Source of the DNA: Chitinophagales bacterium
GTDB lineage: Bacteria; Bacteroidota; Bacteroidia; Chitinophagales; Chitinophagaceae
Reading direction: 5' to 3'
DNA length: 64,000 nucleotides
Assembly: GCA_017303395.1 (NCBI GenBank)
Contig: JAFLBN010000005.1
Coordinates: forward strand, 157,800-221,799
Shown: piece by piece, positions 51,285-59,535 of the stretch
How the letters are laid out: each line of letters starts with the position of its first letter
How positions within the stretch are numbered: position 1 is the first letter of the stretch
Made by a program: the position numbers and the translations under genes
Notes under the pieces: model-generated
Database searches by the model: none
What the model was told of the DNA's origin: nothing
What the model saw: only the letters and a program-made list of their open reading frames with translations

Positions 51285-52905
51285 TTGAAAAAGCTACTTA
51301 TACCCTTATTGCTGTTAGCAGCATCTGCACAGGCGCAAGACTCGTTCAAAGTTTTCAATACGTCTCCTATCAATGCAGGTATAGAGCCTTCAAAATTCGA
51401 TACCGTTAACAACAAACTGATATTCGTCGGCAAGCATCACCTATATAGCTACGAGCCCTTTGTATCAGACGGAACTGATACCGGCACACACATACTAAAA
51501 GACATTGCTACGGGTACACAAACAAGCAATGTCAGTAAATACTGTGTGCTGGGCAACAAGGCATACTTTGCAGCTACCGATCAGGCGAATGACAGAAGAC
51601 TATGGACTACCGACGGTACAAGTGCCGGCACATACCTGCTGAAAGATATTTTCCCAGGAGGCAACGACAATGTAAATAACCTGATGCTGTATAACGGTAA
51701 GATTTATTTCAGTGCATTGTCATTGCAGCACGGTAGAGAACTGTGGGTAACAGACGGCACTGCTGCAGGCACAGACAGTGTAAAAGATATTTACCCCGGC
51801 ACTACAAGCTCGCAAGTGCTGCCTATAGGGGTGGCAAATGGTAAGCTGCTGCTAAGTGCAAACTACCCCGGCACGGGCATAGAGCTATGGGTGAGCGATG
51901 GCACAAAAGCAGGCACTGTATTACTGAAAGACATACGCCCCGGCAGTGGCAGCAGCAACCCGCAGACAGGTGTTACAATGAATAACATACTATACTTCGT
52001 TGCAGACGATAGCATACATGGCCCTGAGCTATGGGCTACAGACGGCACTCCTTCTGGCACCTATCTTGTAAAAGATATATACCCCGGCACCACAGGCTGC
52101 AACGCATCAGGATTGTATGCCTATATGGGCAAACTTTGGTTCTCTGCACAAACACCAGCCTACGGTGCAGAACTATATACTACAGACGGCACTGCCGCCA
52201 ATACCATTATGGTAAAAGACATTCAGCCCGGCGCAGCACCATCTACACCTACATACATGTACGGGTTTAACAACAGGGTATATTTTGCGGCCACCACCAC
52301 TACATACGGTAGCGAGTGCTGGTCTTCAGACGGCACCGATGCAGGCACCGTAATGCTTACAGATTTTTACCCCGGAGCATTCCATTCCACGCCATCTTCT
52401 TTCATAGCATTTCAAAACAAACTATACTTCACCGCACGCAACGATACAAACTATTCGCTGGTACGTACAGATGGCACTGACACAGGCACACACTTTATAA
52501 ACCCTGCATGGAAAACCAAGGGCTTTGCCATGAATATAAAATACGACATGGCTGTATATGACGGTGCATTGTATTTCGGCGCCTATTTCGATAGCACAGG
52601 CTATGAGCTGTGGTATCTTGCAGACACACTAAAAAGAATACCGACACCTATATATTACACGCATATCAACAACAGATGCAGTCATATACCCCAACCCTAC
52701 AAACCACAATTTCACAATAAAAACAAGTACACCATTCAAAACAGGCAGCATTACGCTTACAGATGCAACTGGCAGTGTGGTAAAGACAGAAATACTATAT
52801 AACAACGAACAGACTATCTCGCTGCAAGGCATAACCCCCGGTATATACATGGCAGATGTATGGCTGGATGATAAACGAAGTACACAAAAACTGATTGTTC
52901 AATAA
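51285..52905 (+). pseudogene. ELWxxDGT-repeat T9SS gene, cluster member 10, frameshifted before its sorting domain
   Basis: TTG start at 51285 (KKLLIPLLLLAASAQAQ signal) and eight repeats, most of them good (GRELWVTDGTAAGT, GPELWATDGTPSGTYLVKDI). After LADTLKR, between about 52630 and 52680, the reading frame changes. The open frame runs on to 52802 with an unrelated basic tail, whereas the other frame encodes a complete sorting domain (VIYPNPTNHNFTIKTSTPFK ... STQKLIVQ) ending with TAA at 52903. 51285-52905 is one base more than a multiple of three. The product as read would lack the T9SS signal and stay in the periplasm. It could be a true mutation, a phase-variable state or a sequence error; there is no long homopolymer, the best being AAAAA near 52631. 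Confidence 0.85.
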
Positions 52906-52908
52906 ACA

Positions 52909-52937
52909 AAAGCCCTGCAAAACTGCAGGGCTTTCTT
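52909..52937. terminator. Convergent bidirectional terminator
   Basis: AAAGCCCTGCAAAACTGCAGGGCTTT lies between the cluster's last gene and the minus-strand response regulator ending at 52960; T-rich runs occur on both sides. Confidence 0.75.
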
Positions 52938-52959
52938 ATGTTGTCTTTGGCTTGAGAAA

Positions 52960-53610
52960 CTATTCTACTATTCCGTTCTTCACGGCATATACCACAAGGC
53001 CTGCGGTATTGCGTACACCTATCTTTTCCAACAGGGTGCTGCGTATGCCTTCTACAGTGCGCTGGCTCAGAAATACTTTTTCGGCAATCTCTGCATTGGT
53101 ATGTTCCAAGCATATCAGGCGAAGGATTTCTTTTTCCTTGTCATTCAACTGCACATTTTCTTTGGTGCGTTGTTCTATCTGTTTCTTCTTTACAATGGTT
53201 TTCAGCATCAGCTTGCTCACCATGTCGTTGAAGTAATAATCGTTTTCGTTGACAGTATGTATGGCTTTGATGATTTCTTCAGGGTCGGCATTTTTGGTCA
53301 GGTATCCGTTTACGCCCACATCCAGCATGTGCAGCACAAAGTTTTCGTCATCATACATCGTCAGCATTATGATTTTTACATTCGGATGCTTTGCCTTTAC
53401 CGCTTTTGTGGCTTCCATACCATCCATTTCGGGCATCTTCATATCCATCAGTATCACATCGGGCTGTATGCTGTCCAGCAACTGCAGCAGTTGCGCACCG
53501 TTCTCTGCCTCTCCTATACACTTCAGTTGGGCATCGCTGTTCAGGGTATAGTTGAGCCCCTGACGGAAGACCTTATGATCGTCTGCAATGATGTACGTAA
53601 TAATAGCCAT
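52960..53610 (-). CDS. LuxR/NarL-family response regulator
   Basis: 216 residues. Receiver domain 1-125 with the acidic pair Asp10-Asp11, phospho-acceptor Asp56 (DVILMDMKMP), Thr84 and Lys106 (YLTKNADP). C-terminal LuxR-type HTH about 148-213 (LNDKEKEILRLICLEHTNAE, VFLSQRTVEGIRSTLLEKIG). It starts two bases after the histidine kinase stop, a standard two-component pair, and is last of a four-gene operon. Its likely target is the inverted repeat TGCGTATTTCTACGCA found upstream of this operon and of the paralogous lipoprotein; that link is inference. Confidence 0.95.
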   Translation of the reverse strand: MAIITYIIADDHKVFRQGLNYTLNSDAQLKCIGEAENGAQLLQLLDSIQPDVILMDMKMPEMDGMEATKAVKAKHPNVKIIMLTMYDDENFVLHMLDVGVNGYLTKNADPEEIIKAIHTVNENDYYFNDMVSKLMLKTIVKKKQIEQRTKENVQLNDKEKEILRLICLEHTNAEIAEKVFLSQRTVEGIRSTLLEKIGVRNTAGLVVYAVKNGIVE

Positions 53611-53612
53611 GT

Positions 53613-54401
53613 TTACATTGGTATATGGATGATGGTGTGGTACCAGTTTTCTTCTTTGTCAAAACTAAGGCTGCCGTTGAATACTTTCAAGCGGTTCATG
53701 ATATTTTTAAGCCCCGTGGCATCTTTCTTATATATATACTCCTGAAAACGCTCCTGCGTAATACCCTGCTTCCCGTTGTGGCTGAAGCGCAATTGCATAT
53801 CGTTGCCTACTCTTTCGGCATGCACCTCTGCACGGTCTGCACCTGCGTGTTTCAGTGTGTTATTTACCAGCTCTTGCATAATGCGGTACAATGCCAGCGA
53901 CTTGTTCTCGTCCAGCATAGGCAGTTCTGCACCCGAGAAATCTATCTGTATCACACCGCTTTTGTTAAACACATCAAAGAAAGATTGCAGCGCCATCTGC
54001 AGGCCCAGCTTTTGCAGCATGGCAGGCTGCAGGCGGTGGCTCAGGCTACGTACTTTATTGATCGATTCGTCTATCAGTTGCTGAGATTGTGTAAAAGCCT
54101 CGCTGCGCGCACCTTCCTTGTCGGCCATGCGCAGGTACAGGCGTACCGATGCCAGTGTAGCACCCACATCATCGTGCAGTTCTGCGGCAATGCGCATACG
54201 TTCGTCTTCTTCGGCTCGTATGGCTGCTTCTGTCAGTTCTTTTTCTTTTTGCCTGTTCAGCTTGTTCAATTGTTCCTGGTGCGCTATCACCTTGCGCTGA
54301 TAAAACACCACAAACAGGACAATCGCTATGGCAAGCGACAGCATACCGGCAATGCCTAGCAGCATAATCTTATATGGTCCGCCTACTTGCAACAATTGCA
54401 T
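53613..54401 (-). CDS. Sensor histidine kinase, HisKA_3 (NarX/DegS-like) type
   Basis: 262 residues. One N-terminal span (LLGIAGMLSLAIAIVLFVVF, about 14-33), a coiled coil (QLNKLNRQKEKELTEAAIRA), then the HisKA_3 motif ERMRIAAELHDDVGATL with His76. The ATPase domain shows an N box (RIMQELVNNTLKHAGADR) and GLKNIMNRL. The usual DxGxG of the G1 box reads FSHNGKQG, with His in place of Asp, a form I associate with a Bacteroidota subfamily. There is no periplasmic sensor domain, so sensing probably comes from the membrane protein or lipoprotein encoded upstream. The start overlaps the membrane protein's end by 32 bases. Confidence 0.92.
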   Translation of the reverse strand: MQLLQVGGPYKIMLLGIAGMLSLAIAIVLFVVFYQRKVIAHQEQLNKLNRQKEKELTEAAIRAEEDERMRIAAELHDDVGATLASVRLYLRMADKEGARSEAFTQSQQLIDESINKVRSLSHRLQPAMLQKLGLQMALQSFFDVFNKSGVIQIDFSGAELPMLDENKSLALYRIMQELVNNTLKHAGADRAEVHAERVGNDMQLRFSHNGKQGITQERFQEYIYKKDATGLKNIMNRLKVFNGSLSFDKEENWYHTIIHIPM

Positions 54402-55026
54402 AGTGCAAAGAAACTGCTATCAGCAGATTTTTTATAATATTTAGTGGCAAAAAGAAATAAATCCACAAATTGCCAAACAATCTGAGGTCTGCTTTAGCAA
54501 TCAAATCTTTGAAAAGCAATAAAAATAATGCACCTGATGCATAGAGCAGGAATGCAACACCTGAAAGAAACAAAGGAGAACGCTCCAGCCTCACTTCATC
54601 TACCTTTTGCATTACACGAAACAGGCTCAATAAAGAGAAGATAATATAGGTGATATAAAACAGGGATGCACCATAATAATTATATGCAATATCTGATGGG
54701 CTATCATAATTTACCATACCTGCAATGGTATGATAAACATAAAAACTACCTACTAATATTAAAGGAATCAGCACAGTCATTTTTTTTCTATATGACAACA
54801 CCGAAATAAAGTAGCTGCTGACAATAATAAATTCTGTAAAGAAGAAAAGGTTGCTAACAATAATATGATCCTTGTCAAGCTGTTTAAAAACAAGACTCGA
54901 TACATCTGCAGTGATACAAACTAATGCATAATACCATAATACACCTCTGTATCGCCTGCCTGCTATGATTGCAGGCAGTGGCGACACGTTGGATAATATC
55001 ATGATTAAGTAAGGAATAAATCCCAT
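54370..55026 (-). CDS. Multi-pass membrane protein of the two-component operon
   Basis: 218 residues from the ATG at 55026; a TTG at 55074 would overlap the lipoprotein stop. Six to seven hydrophobic spans (GFIPYLIMILSNVSPLPAII, VLWYYALVCITADVSSLV, LFFFTEFIIVSSYFISVL, VLIPLILVGSFYVYHTIA, FYITYIIFSLLSLF, FLLYASGALFLLLF, LWIYFFLPLNIIKNLLIAVS). The layout resembles 7TM sensor modules, here as a separate polypeptide. It overlaps the kinase gene by 32 bases, implying tight coupling and probably a complex with the kinase, which lacks its own sensor. Confidence 0.75.
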   Translation of the reverse strand: MGFIPYLIMILSNVSPLPAIIAGRRYRGVLWYYALVCITADVSSLVFKQLDKDHIIVSNLFFFTEFIIVSSYFISVLSYRKKMTVLIPLILVGSFYVYHTIAGMVNYDSPSDIAYNYYGASLFYITYIIFSLLSLFRVMQKVDEVRLERSPLFLSGVAFLLYASGALFLLLFKDLIAKADLRLFGNLWIYFFLPLNIIKNLLIAVSLHYAIVASRRTI

Positions 55027-55052
55027 AAGGGGTAGCTGTTTTAGCAGTGACG

Positions 55053-55637
55053 CTATTGGTACTTTGGAGGCCAATCATTGCTCAAATCCGCACAATGAAC
55101 CACAGTGCCATTTTTCACAATTTCAAATACGATGTCTTTTTTATTATTTTCTTTTACACCATTATAGAACTTAAACTCAGTAGGGTCGTATTGATGCAAC
55201 AACCCTTTGAAAAGTTGTATTTGATAATACACCTCTACCAGTTCATTATCCGGTTTTTGGCGTACCTGAAACTTTATCTCGCTATTAGATGTAATAGATG
55301 CCGAAGAATCTATACAACAAAACACGAAATCGTTACAATTAAGTGATTCTATTGCCCCACGTATATAATCGGCAGATACTGTTTTTGGCGGCATCTTATT
55401 GCCATTTGCATCTTTAATGGCCATAGAATCGAGCCTGCCCTGAGAAATGGTATGTGCTATCACATACTCTTCCCAACATGCAGGGTCGTCACAGTCTGAA
55501 CAGTGAGCCGTGTCTGCCGTTACTGCTTTCTTTTCTTCTTGTTTTTCAGGTGCCTGCTGTTCGCTGCCACCGTCTTTGCAGGCATACATGCCGCAAGAAA
55601 GGGCTATAAGAGCCCCATAGAGTAGTTGCTTCTTCAT
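55053..55637 (-). CDS. Lipoprotein, first gene of the two-component operon (family A)
   Basis: 194 residues from the ATG at 55637; longer in-frame starts up to 55745 run through the operator and give no signal peptide. Lipobox GMYAC (Cys20). A Cys-rich acidic stretch follows (DTAHCSDCDDPACWEEYV), then a helix-strand domain with SADYIRGAIESLNCNDFVFC, SITSNSEIKFQVR and the family signature LFKGLLHQYDPTEFKFYN ... DIVFE ... DLS..WPP. The same plan is seen in 56606-57220 and in part in 55929-56390. It precedes the membrane protein by 26 bases. A periplasmic or outer-membrane input or output component of the signalling system is likely; the ligand is unknown. Confidence 0.72.
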   Translation of the reverse strand: MKKQLLYGALIALSCGMYACKDGGSEQQAPEKQEEKKAVTADTAHCSDCDDPACWEEYVIAHTISQGRLDSMAIKDANGNKMPPKTVSADYIRGAIESLNCNDFVFCCIDSSASITSNSEIKFQVRQKPDNELVEVYYQIQLFKGLLHQYDPTEFKFYNGVKENNKKDIVFEIVKNGTVVHCADLSNDWPPKYQ

Positions 55638-55716
55638 TGTAGTTTGTTTAGCTATAAAGATAGCAGAACAAAAACAGCATCTGCAATAGCCCATGCCATT
55701 TACCGTAGCTATCTGT

Positions 55717-55760
55717 GGCAAAATGCGTATTTCTACGCAAAGCAAAATGGGTATTTATCA
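55717..55760 (-). promoter_or_regulatory. Inverted-repeat operator upstream of the two-component operon
   Basis: TGCGTA-TTTC-TACGCA lies within 24 bases (55717-55740) that are identical to 57261-57284. Eight to ten bases further on both sites continue with GGGTATTTAT. It lies 80-120 bases upstream of the ATG at 55637, a position suited to an activator. A promoter candidate for the operon is TTG-N21-TATCTTTA between it and the gene (minus strand). Confidence 0.7.
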
Positions 55761-55878
55761 CTACAACTAAAGGAACTTTACTCTATGGAATTTATATATA
55801 CACAGAAAGTATTTCTATCTAAGATAGAATGCAGAATTTCAAGTTTTCACCATCTGAATAACAGATAAGTGCATAATA

Positions 55879-55910
55879 AACAAAAGCCCCACAGAAAGTA
55901 GGGCTTTTGT
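55879..55910 (-). terminator. Terminator of the 55929 gene
   Basis: On the minus strand ACAAAAGCCC-TACTTTCTGTG-GGGCTTTTGT followed by TTATT. Confidence 0.75.
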
Positions 55911-55928
55911 TTAAAAACAACTAAGAAA

Positions 55929-56390
55929 TTAATAGTCGCTGCTCAAATCGTAGTATTTTGTTGTGTTATCTTCGGCAATAGCCTTGAAAATAACTGTATA
56001 TAAATCATCTCCATCTATTGCCTTATAAAATTCAAATGTCACAGCATCAATATCCAACTTAATGCCTTTAAACAATGCAATAGAATAGTATGTGATACCG
56101 GCGCTGTATGGTGGCGGAGTTCCACCGGTTAGAGTCTGAAAGCCAAACGCTATGTCATTATTAGCTGTATCATTTTCGTCGAATTCCAGTTTCCAGCATT
56201 GTGTAGCACAGTCTTTACCGGTCATTTCAGCATCCAGTTCCATCCAGGTTTTGGTAACGGGTGTTACACTTCCTGCAGATGCTCCCCAAAAATTTGAAAG
56301 ATACGTGTTAAAGGTAGTTTGGCTCACTTCATGATTGCTCGCATAGGCCAGTTGGTCGCTTGGCTCATTGCAATTGTAGGTTGTGCTCAT
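55929..56390 (-). CDS. Paralogue of the operon lipoprotein without export signal
   Basis: 153 residues from the ATG at 56390 (MSTTYNCNEPSDQLAYASN). It has neither a signal peptide nor a lipobox; an extension to 56456 adds 22 residues that are not a convincing signal. The C-terminal half follows the family plan: YYSIALFKGIKLDIDAVTFE, FYKAIDGDDLYTVIFKA and a final YYDLSSDY. Two Cys lie at CATQCW. It has its own terminator and no copy of the TGCGTA operator is seen before it. A cytoplasmic family member next to two lipoproteins is unusual. Confidence 0.6.
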   Translation of the reverse strand: MSTTYNCNEPSDQLAYASNHEVSQTTFNTYLSNFWGASAGSVTPVTKTWMELDAEMTGKDCATQCWKLEFDENDTANNDIAFGFQTLTGGTPPPYSAGITYYSIALFKGIKLDIDAVTFEFYKAIDGDDLYTVIFKAIAEDNTTKYYDLSSDY

Positions 56391-56525
56391 TGTATGATAA
56401 GTTTTTGGTTTAGATATAAATATAGCACATGTACGCAATACTGTAATTGTAAACAAATAAACTTAACCCTGTTTTAACACAGGGAACTCATAAGGTAGGC
56501 AATACTGTTACGGCAAATACACTTA

Positions 56526-56576
56526 TAAAAAAAGCCGCCCGCGATTGTCAATAAGCATTGAGCTGCACGGGCGACT
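56526..56576 (-). terminator. Terminator of the 56606 lipoprotein gene
   Basis: On the minus strand GTCGCCCG and CGGGCGGC around a long loop, followed by TTTTTTTAT. Confidence 0.65.
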
Positions 56577-56605
56577 TTACACATCCTATACCATGTAGCA
56601 ATCAG

Positions 56606-57220
56606 CTATTGCTCTAATGGCGGATATGTTCCGCTAAGGTCTCCGAAATAAATAATATTATCATTGGCATCTAGCACTTCAAACACAATGTCTTTCCTGC
56701 TTTTTTGATAATCGTATGCGTTGTAAAAGTAGAACTTTGCAGGATTCATCCTCATCAATGCCTTGAAAAGAAAAATTGTGTAGTAAACCTGTACTACGCC
56801 TTCTGCTTCTTGTCCTTCGGCCATTTTTTCATCTATTCGCAATTCTATATTGCTATTTGATGTAATTGGGCTGACATCATCTCTGCAAACCAACACATCA
56901 TTAGCACAATCAGCTTGGGCAATCAAACTTTGTATTTGCTGACCTGTATAAATTTTAGGTGAATAACGGATTCCACCCGCAGTTTTCAACAGCATACTAT
57001 CCAGCTTCAGCGAATCTATGAGATGATACGCAGCGTGCTCATCCAGACAGTCGTTACTGTTGCAATCCTGACATAGCTCGTTGTTTTTAGCTGCTGCAGA
57101 TGACGATGTGTTGTGTGTATTAGCTTCGCAGGAACCATCTTTGTTGTTGCTGAGCTTATTGCAACTAAAAATCGTTAATACACTAAGGCAAATGCCAATT
57201 GATAGAGTAAGTTTTTTCAT
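56606..57220 (-). CDS. Lipoprotein, family A paralogue under the same operator
   Basis: 204 residues, lipobox TIFSC (Cys20). It parallels the 55053 lipoprotein throughout: Cys-rich acidic N-terminal part (LCQDCNSNDCLDEHAAYHLI), KLDSMLLKTAGGIRYSPKIY, IQSLIAQADCANDVLVCRDD, SPITSNSNIELRI, then IFLFKALMRMNPAKFYFYNA, DIVFEVLD and DLSGTYPP at the end. The 24-base operator block at 57261 precedes it, as in the two-component operon, so it is a likely co-regulated partner or alternative receptor. Monocistronic. Confidence 0.7.
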   Translation of the reverse strand: MKKLTLSIGICLSVLTIFSCNKLSNNKDGSCEANTHNTSSSAAAKNNELCQDCNSNDCLDEHAAYHLIDSLKLDSMLLKTAGGIRYSPKIYTGQQIQSLIAQADCANDVLVCRDDVSPITSNSNIELRIDEKMAEGQEAEGVVQVYYTIFLFKALMRMNPAKFYFYNAYDYQKSRKDIVFEVLDANDNIIYFGDLSGTYPPLEQ

Positions 57221-57260
57221 TGTGGTAAGTTTTTATGAATATAGCCAAACTCCACAACTT

Positions 57261-57304
57261 GGCAAAATGCGTATTTCTACGCAACAGAAATCGGGTATTT
57301 ATAA
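57261..57304 (-). promoter_or_regulatory. Inverted-repeat operator upstream of the lipoprotein paralogue
   Basis: Second copy of the block with TGCGTA-TTTC-TACGCA, identical over 24 bases to 55717-55740. On the minus strand the block ends in TTTG and 19 bases later TATATTCA follows, so it overlaps the probable -33 element. Start codon at 57220. Confidence 0.7.
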
Positions 57305-57462
57305 CCTTGTTGGGCAAAGTTGCTTTATTCAATTTTACATCACGATACAGCCCCAAAGCTTTACACTATGCTACCCGCATAACCCCATACACTATTGGTT
57401 TTTCATTTTCCCCATAAGGATATGTTTTTATATCCACCCACGCACCCCTAGTGGAACCCCTG

Positions 57463-57490
57463 CCCCTCAAAAGGCAGGGCTTTTTATTTA
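57463..57490 (+). terminator. Orphan terminator without an upstream plus-strand gene
   Basis: CCCTGCC-CCTCAAAA-GGCAGGG followed by CTTTTTATTTA. The interval 57221-57574 (354 bases) holds the operator on its left, then no plausible gene; this hairpin on the plus strand has no visible gene to end. Confidence 0.6.
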
Positions 57491-57574
57491 CTGAATACAT
57501 ATGAACCTGCTTTTCCTGTGTAAACTTTTATACTGCTTAAATATTAACTTTACCGCTATTCAACAAACAACTAC

Positions 57575-59194
57575 ATGTTACGGCTTATTACCCTTTCGCT
57601 GGCTCTTATTACAGCTTATACCACATCAGCACAACTATCATTTCAAAGAATATCTATTGCTCCTGGCAATACAAGCGGATGGCCGGGAGAAATGAAAAGC
57701 ATTAATGACACACTCTACTTTCAGGGTTTTACAACTGATAATGGCCATGAGCTATGGATATCAGATGGCACACAAAACGGCACCAAGCTCGTAAAAGATA
57801 TCAATCAGGGTTCATCGGGCTCCAAGCCACATGGATTTACAAGCTTTGGCAATAAAGTATATTTTCTTGCAGAAAGTGTTTCGGGGCTGGGTGACGACCT
57901 TTGGCAAACCGACGGTACTGAAGCTGGCACAAAGCCAGTAATACTATCCGGTGCTAATGGCACAACTATAAAAAGCCAATTATACATACTGAACGGCAAA
58001 ATATATTTCGTTGCCAACACAACGGCAGAGGGTTATGAATTGTGGGAGTCTGACGGGACATATGCAGGCACAAAAATATTGAAAGACATAAAGCCCGGCA
58101 TAGCAAGTAGTATGCCTCACAACTTTGTGTATTACAACAACAAACTCTACTTTTCGGCAGAAACAGATGCCGAAGGTCATGAACTTTGGGCAACTGACGG
58201 CACGGCTACAGGCACAGTTTTGGTTAGCGATATTTACGCAGGTGGTTACGGTTCTTATATTGGCAAACCAATGGTATTGAATAATACGCTATACTTCACA
58301 GCATCAAATTCTTCAGGGCGATGGTTGTATAAATCTGCTGGCACGGCTGCGGGTACAGTACCTGTTATACAACTCCACACAGATTCAAACCCACCTAACT
58401 ACACAGAGAACACACTTGTTACAGGCAATAAGATGTATTTCACTTTCCAGACTTATAATGACGGTATGGAGCTATGGGTATCTGATGGAACAGATACAGG
58501 TACATCTTTAGTTAAAGATATCGTACCGGGCTATCGCGATAGCTACCCTGACAATCTTATAGCATTCAATAACAAAGTATATTTTGCCGCTGGCAACCCC
58601 TACCGCGAGTTATACAGTACTGATGGCACAACTGCTGGCACTAAACAAATCACCAGACTAGCAGATACAACCCCTGCAAAATACATGTACGACCTCACTG
58701 TTTATAACGACTACCTGTACTTCGCATTCCGGTCAGACTATTACTTTCAGGGCAATCTTTACGCTATCAGCAAAAACGACGGGCCTTTGTTAAACATAAG
58801 GCCTGTCGGAAGCACAACAAATATCCCAATCATAGCATCAGGCAGTTTGTATGCACACAACCAAACACTATACGCCGCAGCATGGTACGATGATGATAAT
58901 GGGGACGAGTTATGGCTTTTGAAAGGCATACCTTCTGGGATTGAGAAAACAGCCAATGGCAAAAGAACATTCACCCTCTACCCAAACCCCGCAAGCAACA
59001 TGCTCTGCATAACAACAGATGCTGCTTACAAGCAAGTAAGAGTAACACTTACCAATACAGTTGGACAAATAATCCTCACAGAAAATACAAGCAGCAAAAA
59101 CACCATCTCTCTGCAAGGCGTTGCTCCCGGCATCTACACTGCAACCATAGATGCCGATGGCATACGCGAAACACAACAACTAACAATTCAATAG
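57575..59194 (+). CDS. ELWxxDGT-repeat T9SS protein outside the cluster
   Basis: 539 residues; signal RLITLSLALITAYTTSAQ. Seven clear repeats (GHELWISDGTQNGTKLVKDI, GYELWESDGTYAGTKILKDI, GMELWVSDGTDTGTSLVKDI; weak SRWLYKSAGTAAGT). The sorting domain (TLYPNPASNMLCITTDAAYK ... PGIYTATIDADGIRETQQL) differs from all cluster subtypes, although QGVAPGIY is close. It probably separated from the cluster early or was split off by insertion of the regulatory genes at 53-57 kb. Monocistronic, own terminator at 59216. Confidence 0.86.
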   Translation: MLRLITLSLALITAYTTSAQLSFQRISIAPGNTSGWPGEMKSINDTLYFQGFTTDNGHELWISDGTQNGTKLVKDINQGSSGSKPHGFTSFGNKVYFLAESVSGLGDDLWQTDGTEAGTKPVILSGANGTTIKSQLYILNGKIYFVANTTAEGYELWESDGTYAGTKILKDIKPGIASSMPHNFVYYNNKLYFSAETDAEGHELWATDGTATGTVLVSDIYAGGYGSYIGKPMVLNNTLYFTASNSSGRWLYKSAGTAAGTVPVIQLHTDSNPPNYTENTLVTGNKMYFTFQTYNDGMELWVSDGTDTGTSLVKDIVPGYRDSYPDNLIAFNNKVYFAAGNPYRELYSTDGTTAGTKQITRLADTTPAKYMYDLTVYNDYLYFAFRSDYYFQGNLYAISKNDGPLLNIRPVGSTTNIPIIASGSLYAHNQTLYAAAWYDDDNGDELWLLKGIPSGIEKTANGKRTFTLYPNPASNMLCITTDAAYKQVRVTLTNTVGQIILTENTSSKNTISLQGVAPGIYTATIDADGIRETQQLTIQ

Positions 59195-59215
59195 TACACA
59201 CCTACTTCTTACAAT

Positions 59216-59246
59216 AAAAAGCCCCTCATTGTGCGGGGCTTTTTCT
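59216..59246 (+). terminator. Rho-independent terminator
   Basis: AAAGCCCCTCATTGTGCGGGGCTTT followed by TTCTTT. The 381-base gap 59195-59575 contains this, a possible RNA at 59396-59480 and the terminator of the minus gene. Confidence 0.82.
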
Positions 59247-59395
59247 TTGCCATTCACCCAAAAATGGCAATAAACCGCACACCAAAAACCTCTAAAAACA
59301 AGCCCCTACGAGGCATTTATGCAAATAAAAGACAATAATAAACCCAAAAATGAGGCCAAATAGAAACGCGCAAAAGGGGTGATTTTTTACTTTTA

Positions 59396-59480
59396 CAGGT
59401 GTGATAATCCCTCTAAGCAGGAACAACCATATTTTTTGTTTGTTTTGTTTGGAAGGGGCGGTTCTCCGCCCTTTATTTAA
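59396..59480 (+). ncRNA. Possible small non-coding RNA
   Basis: A -7-like TACTTTTA (59388-59395) is followed about 60 bases later by a strong terminator (GGGCGG-TTCT-CCGCCC then TTTATTT, 59456-59477) with no open reading frame between. There is no match to an RNA family I can name, and no clear -33 element. Confidence 0.3.
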
Positions 59481-59535
59481 AACAAAACAATCAGTGCAAA
59501 AATCTTTTTACCCCATGCATTAGTGCATAAAATAA

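Noticed and set aside
35489-52905. Interpreting the ELWxxDGT cluster as a CRISPR-like or integron array
   Set aside because: Repeats are coding, about 150 bases apart, and diverged; there are no short direct repeats with unique spacers, no attC sites and no integrase.
53101-54359. Long plus-strand frames opposite the response regulator and kinase
   Set aside because: Both minus-strand proteins have complete catalytic motifs; the plus frames show no domain.
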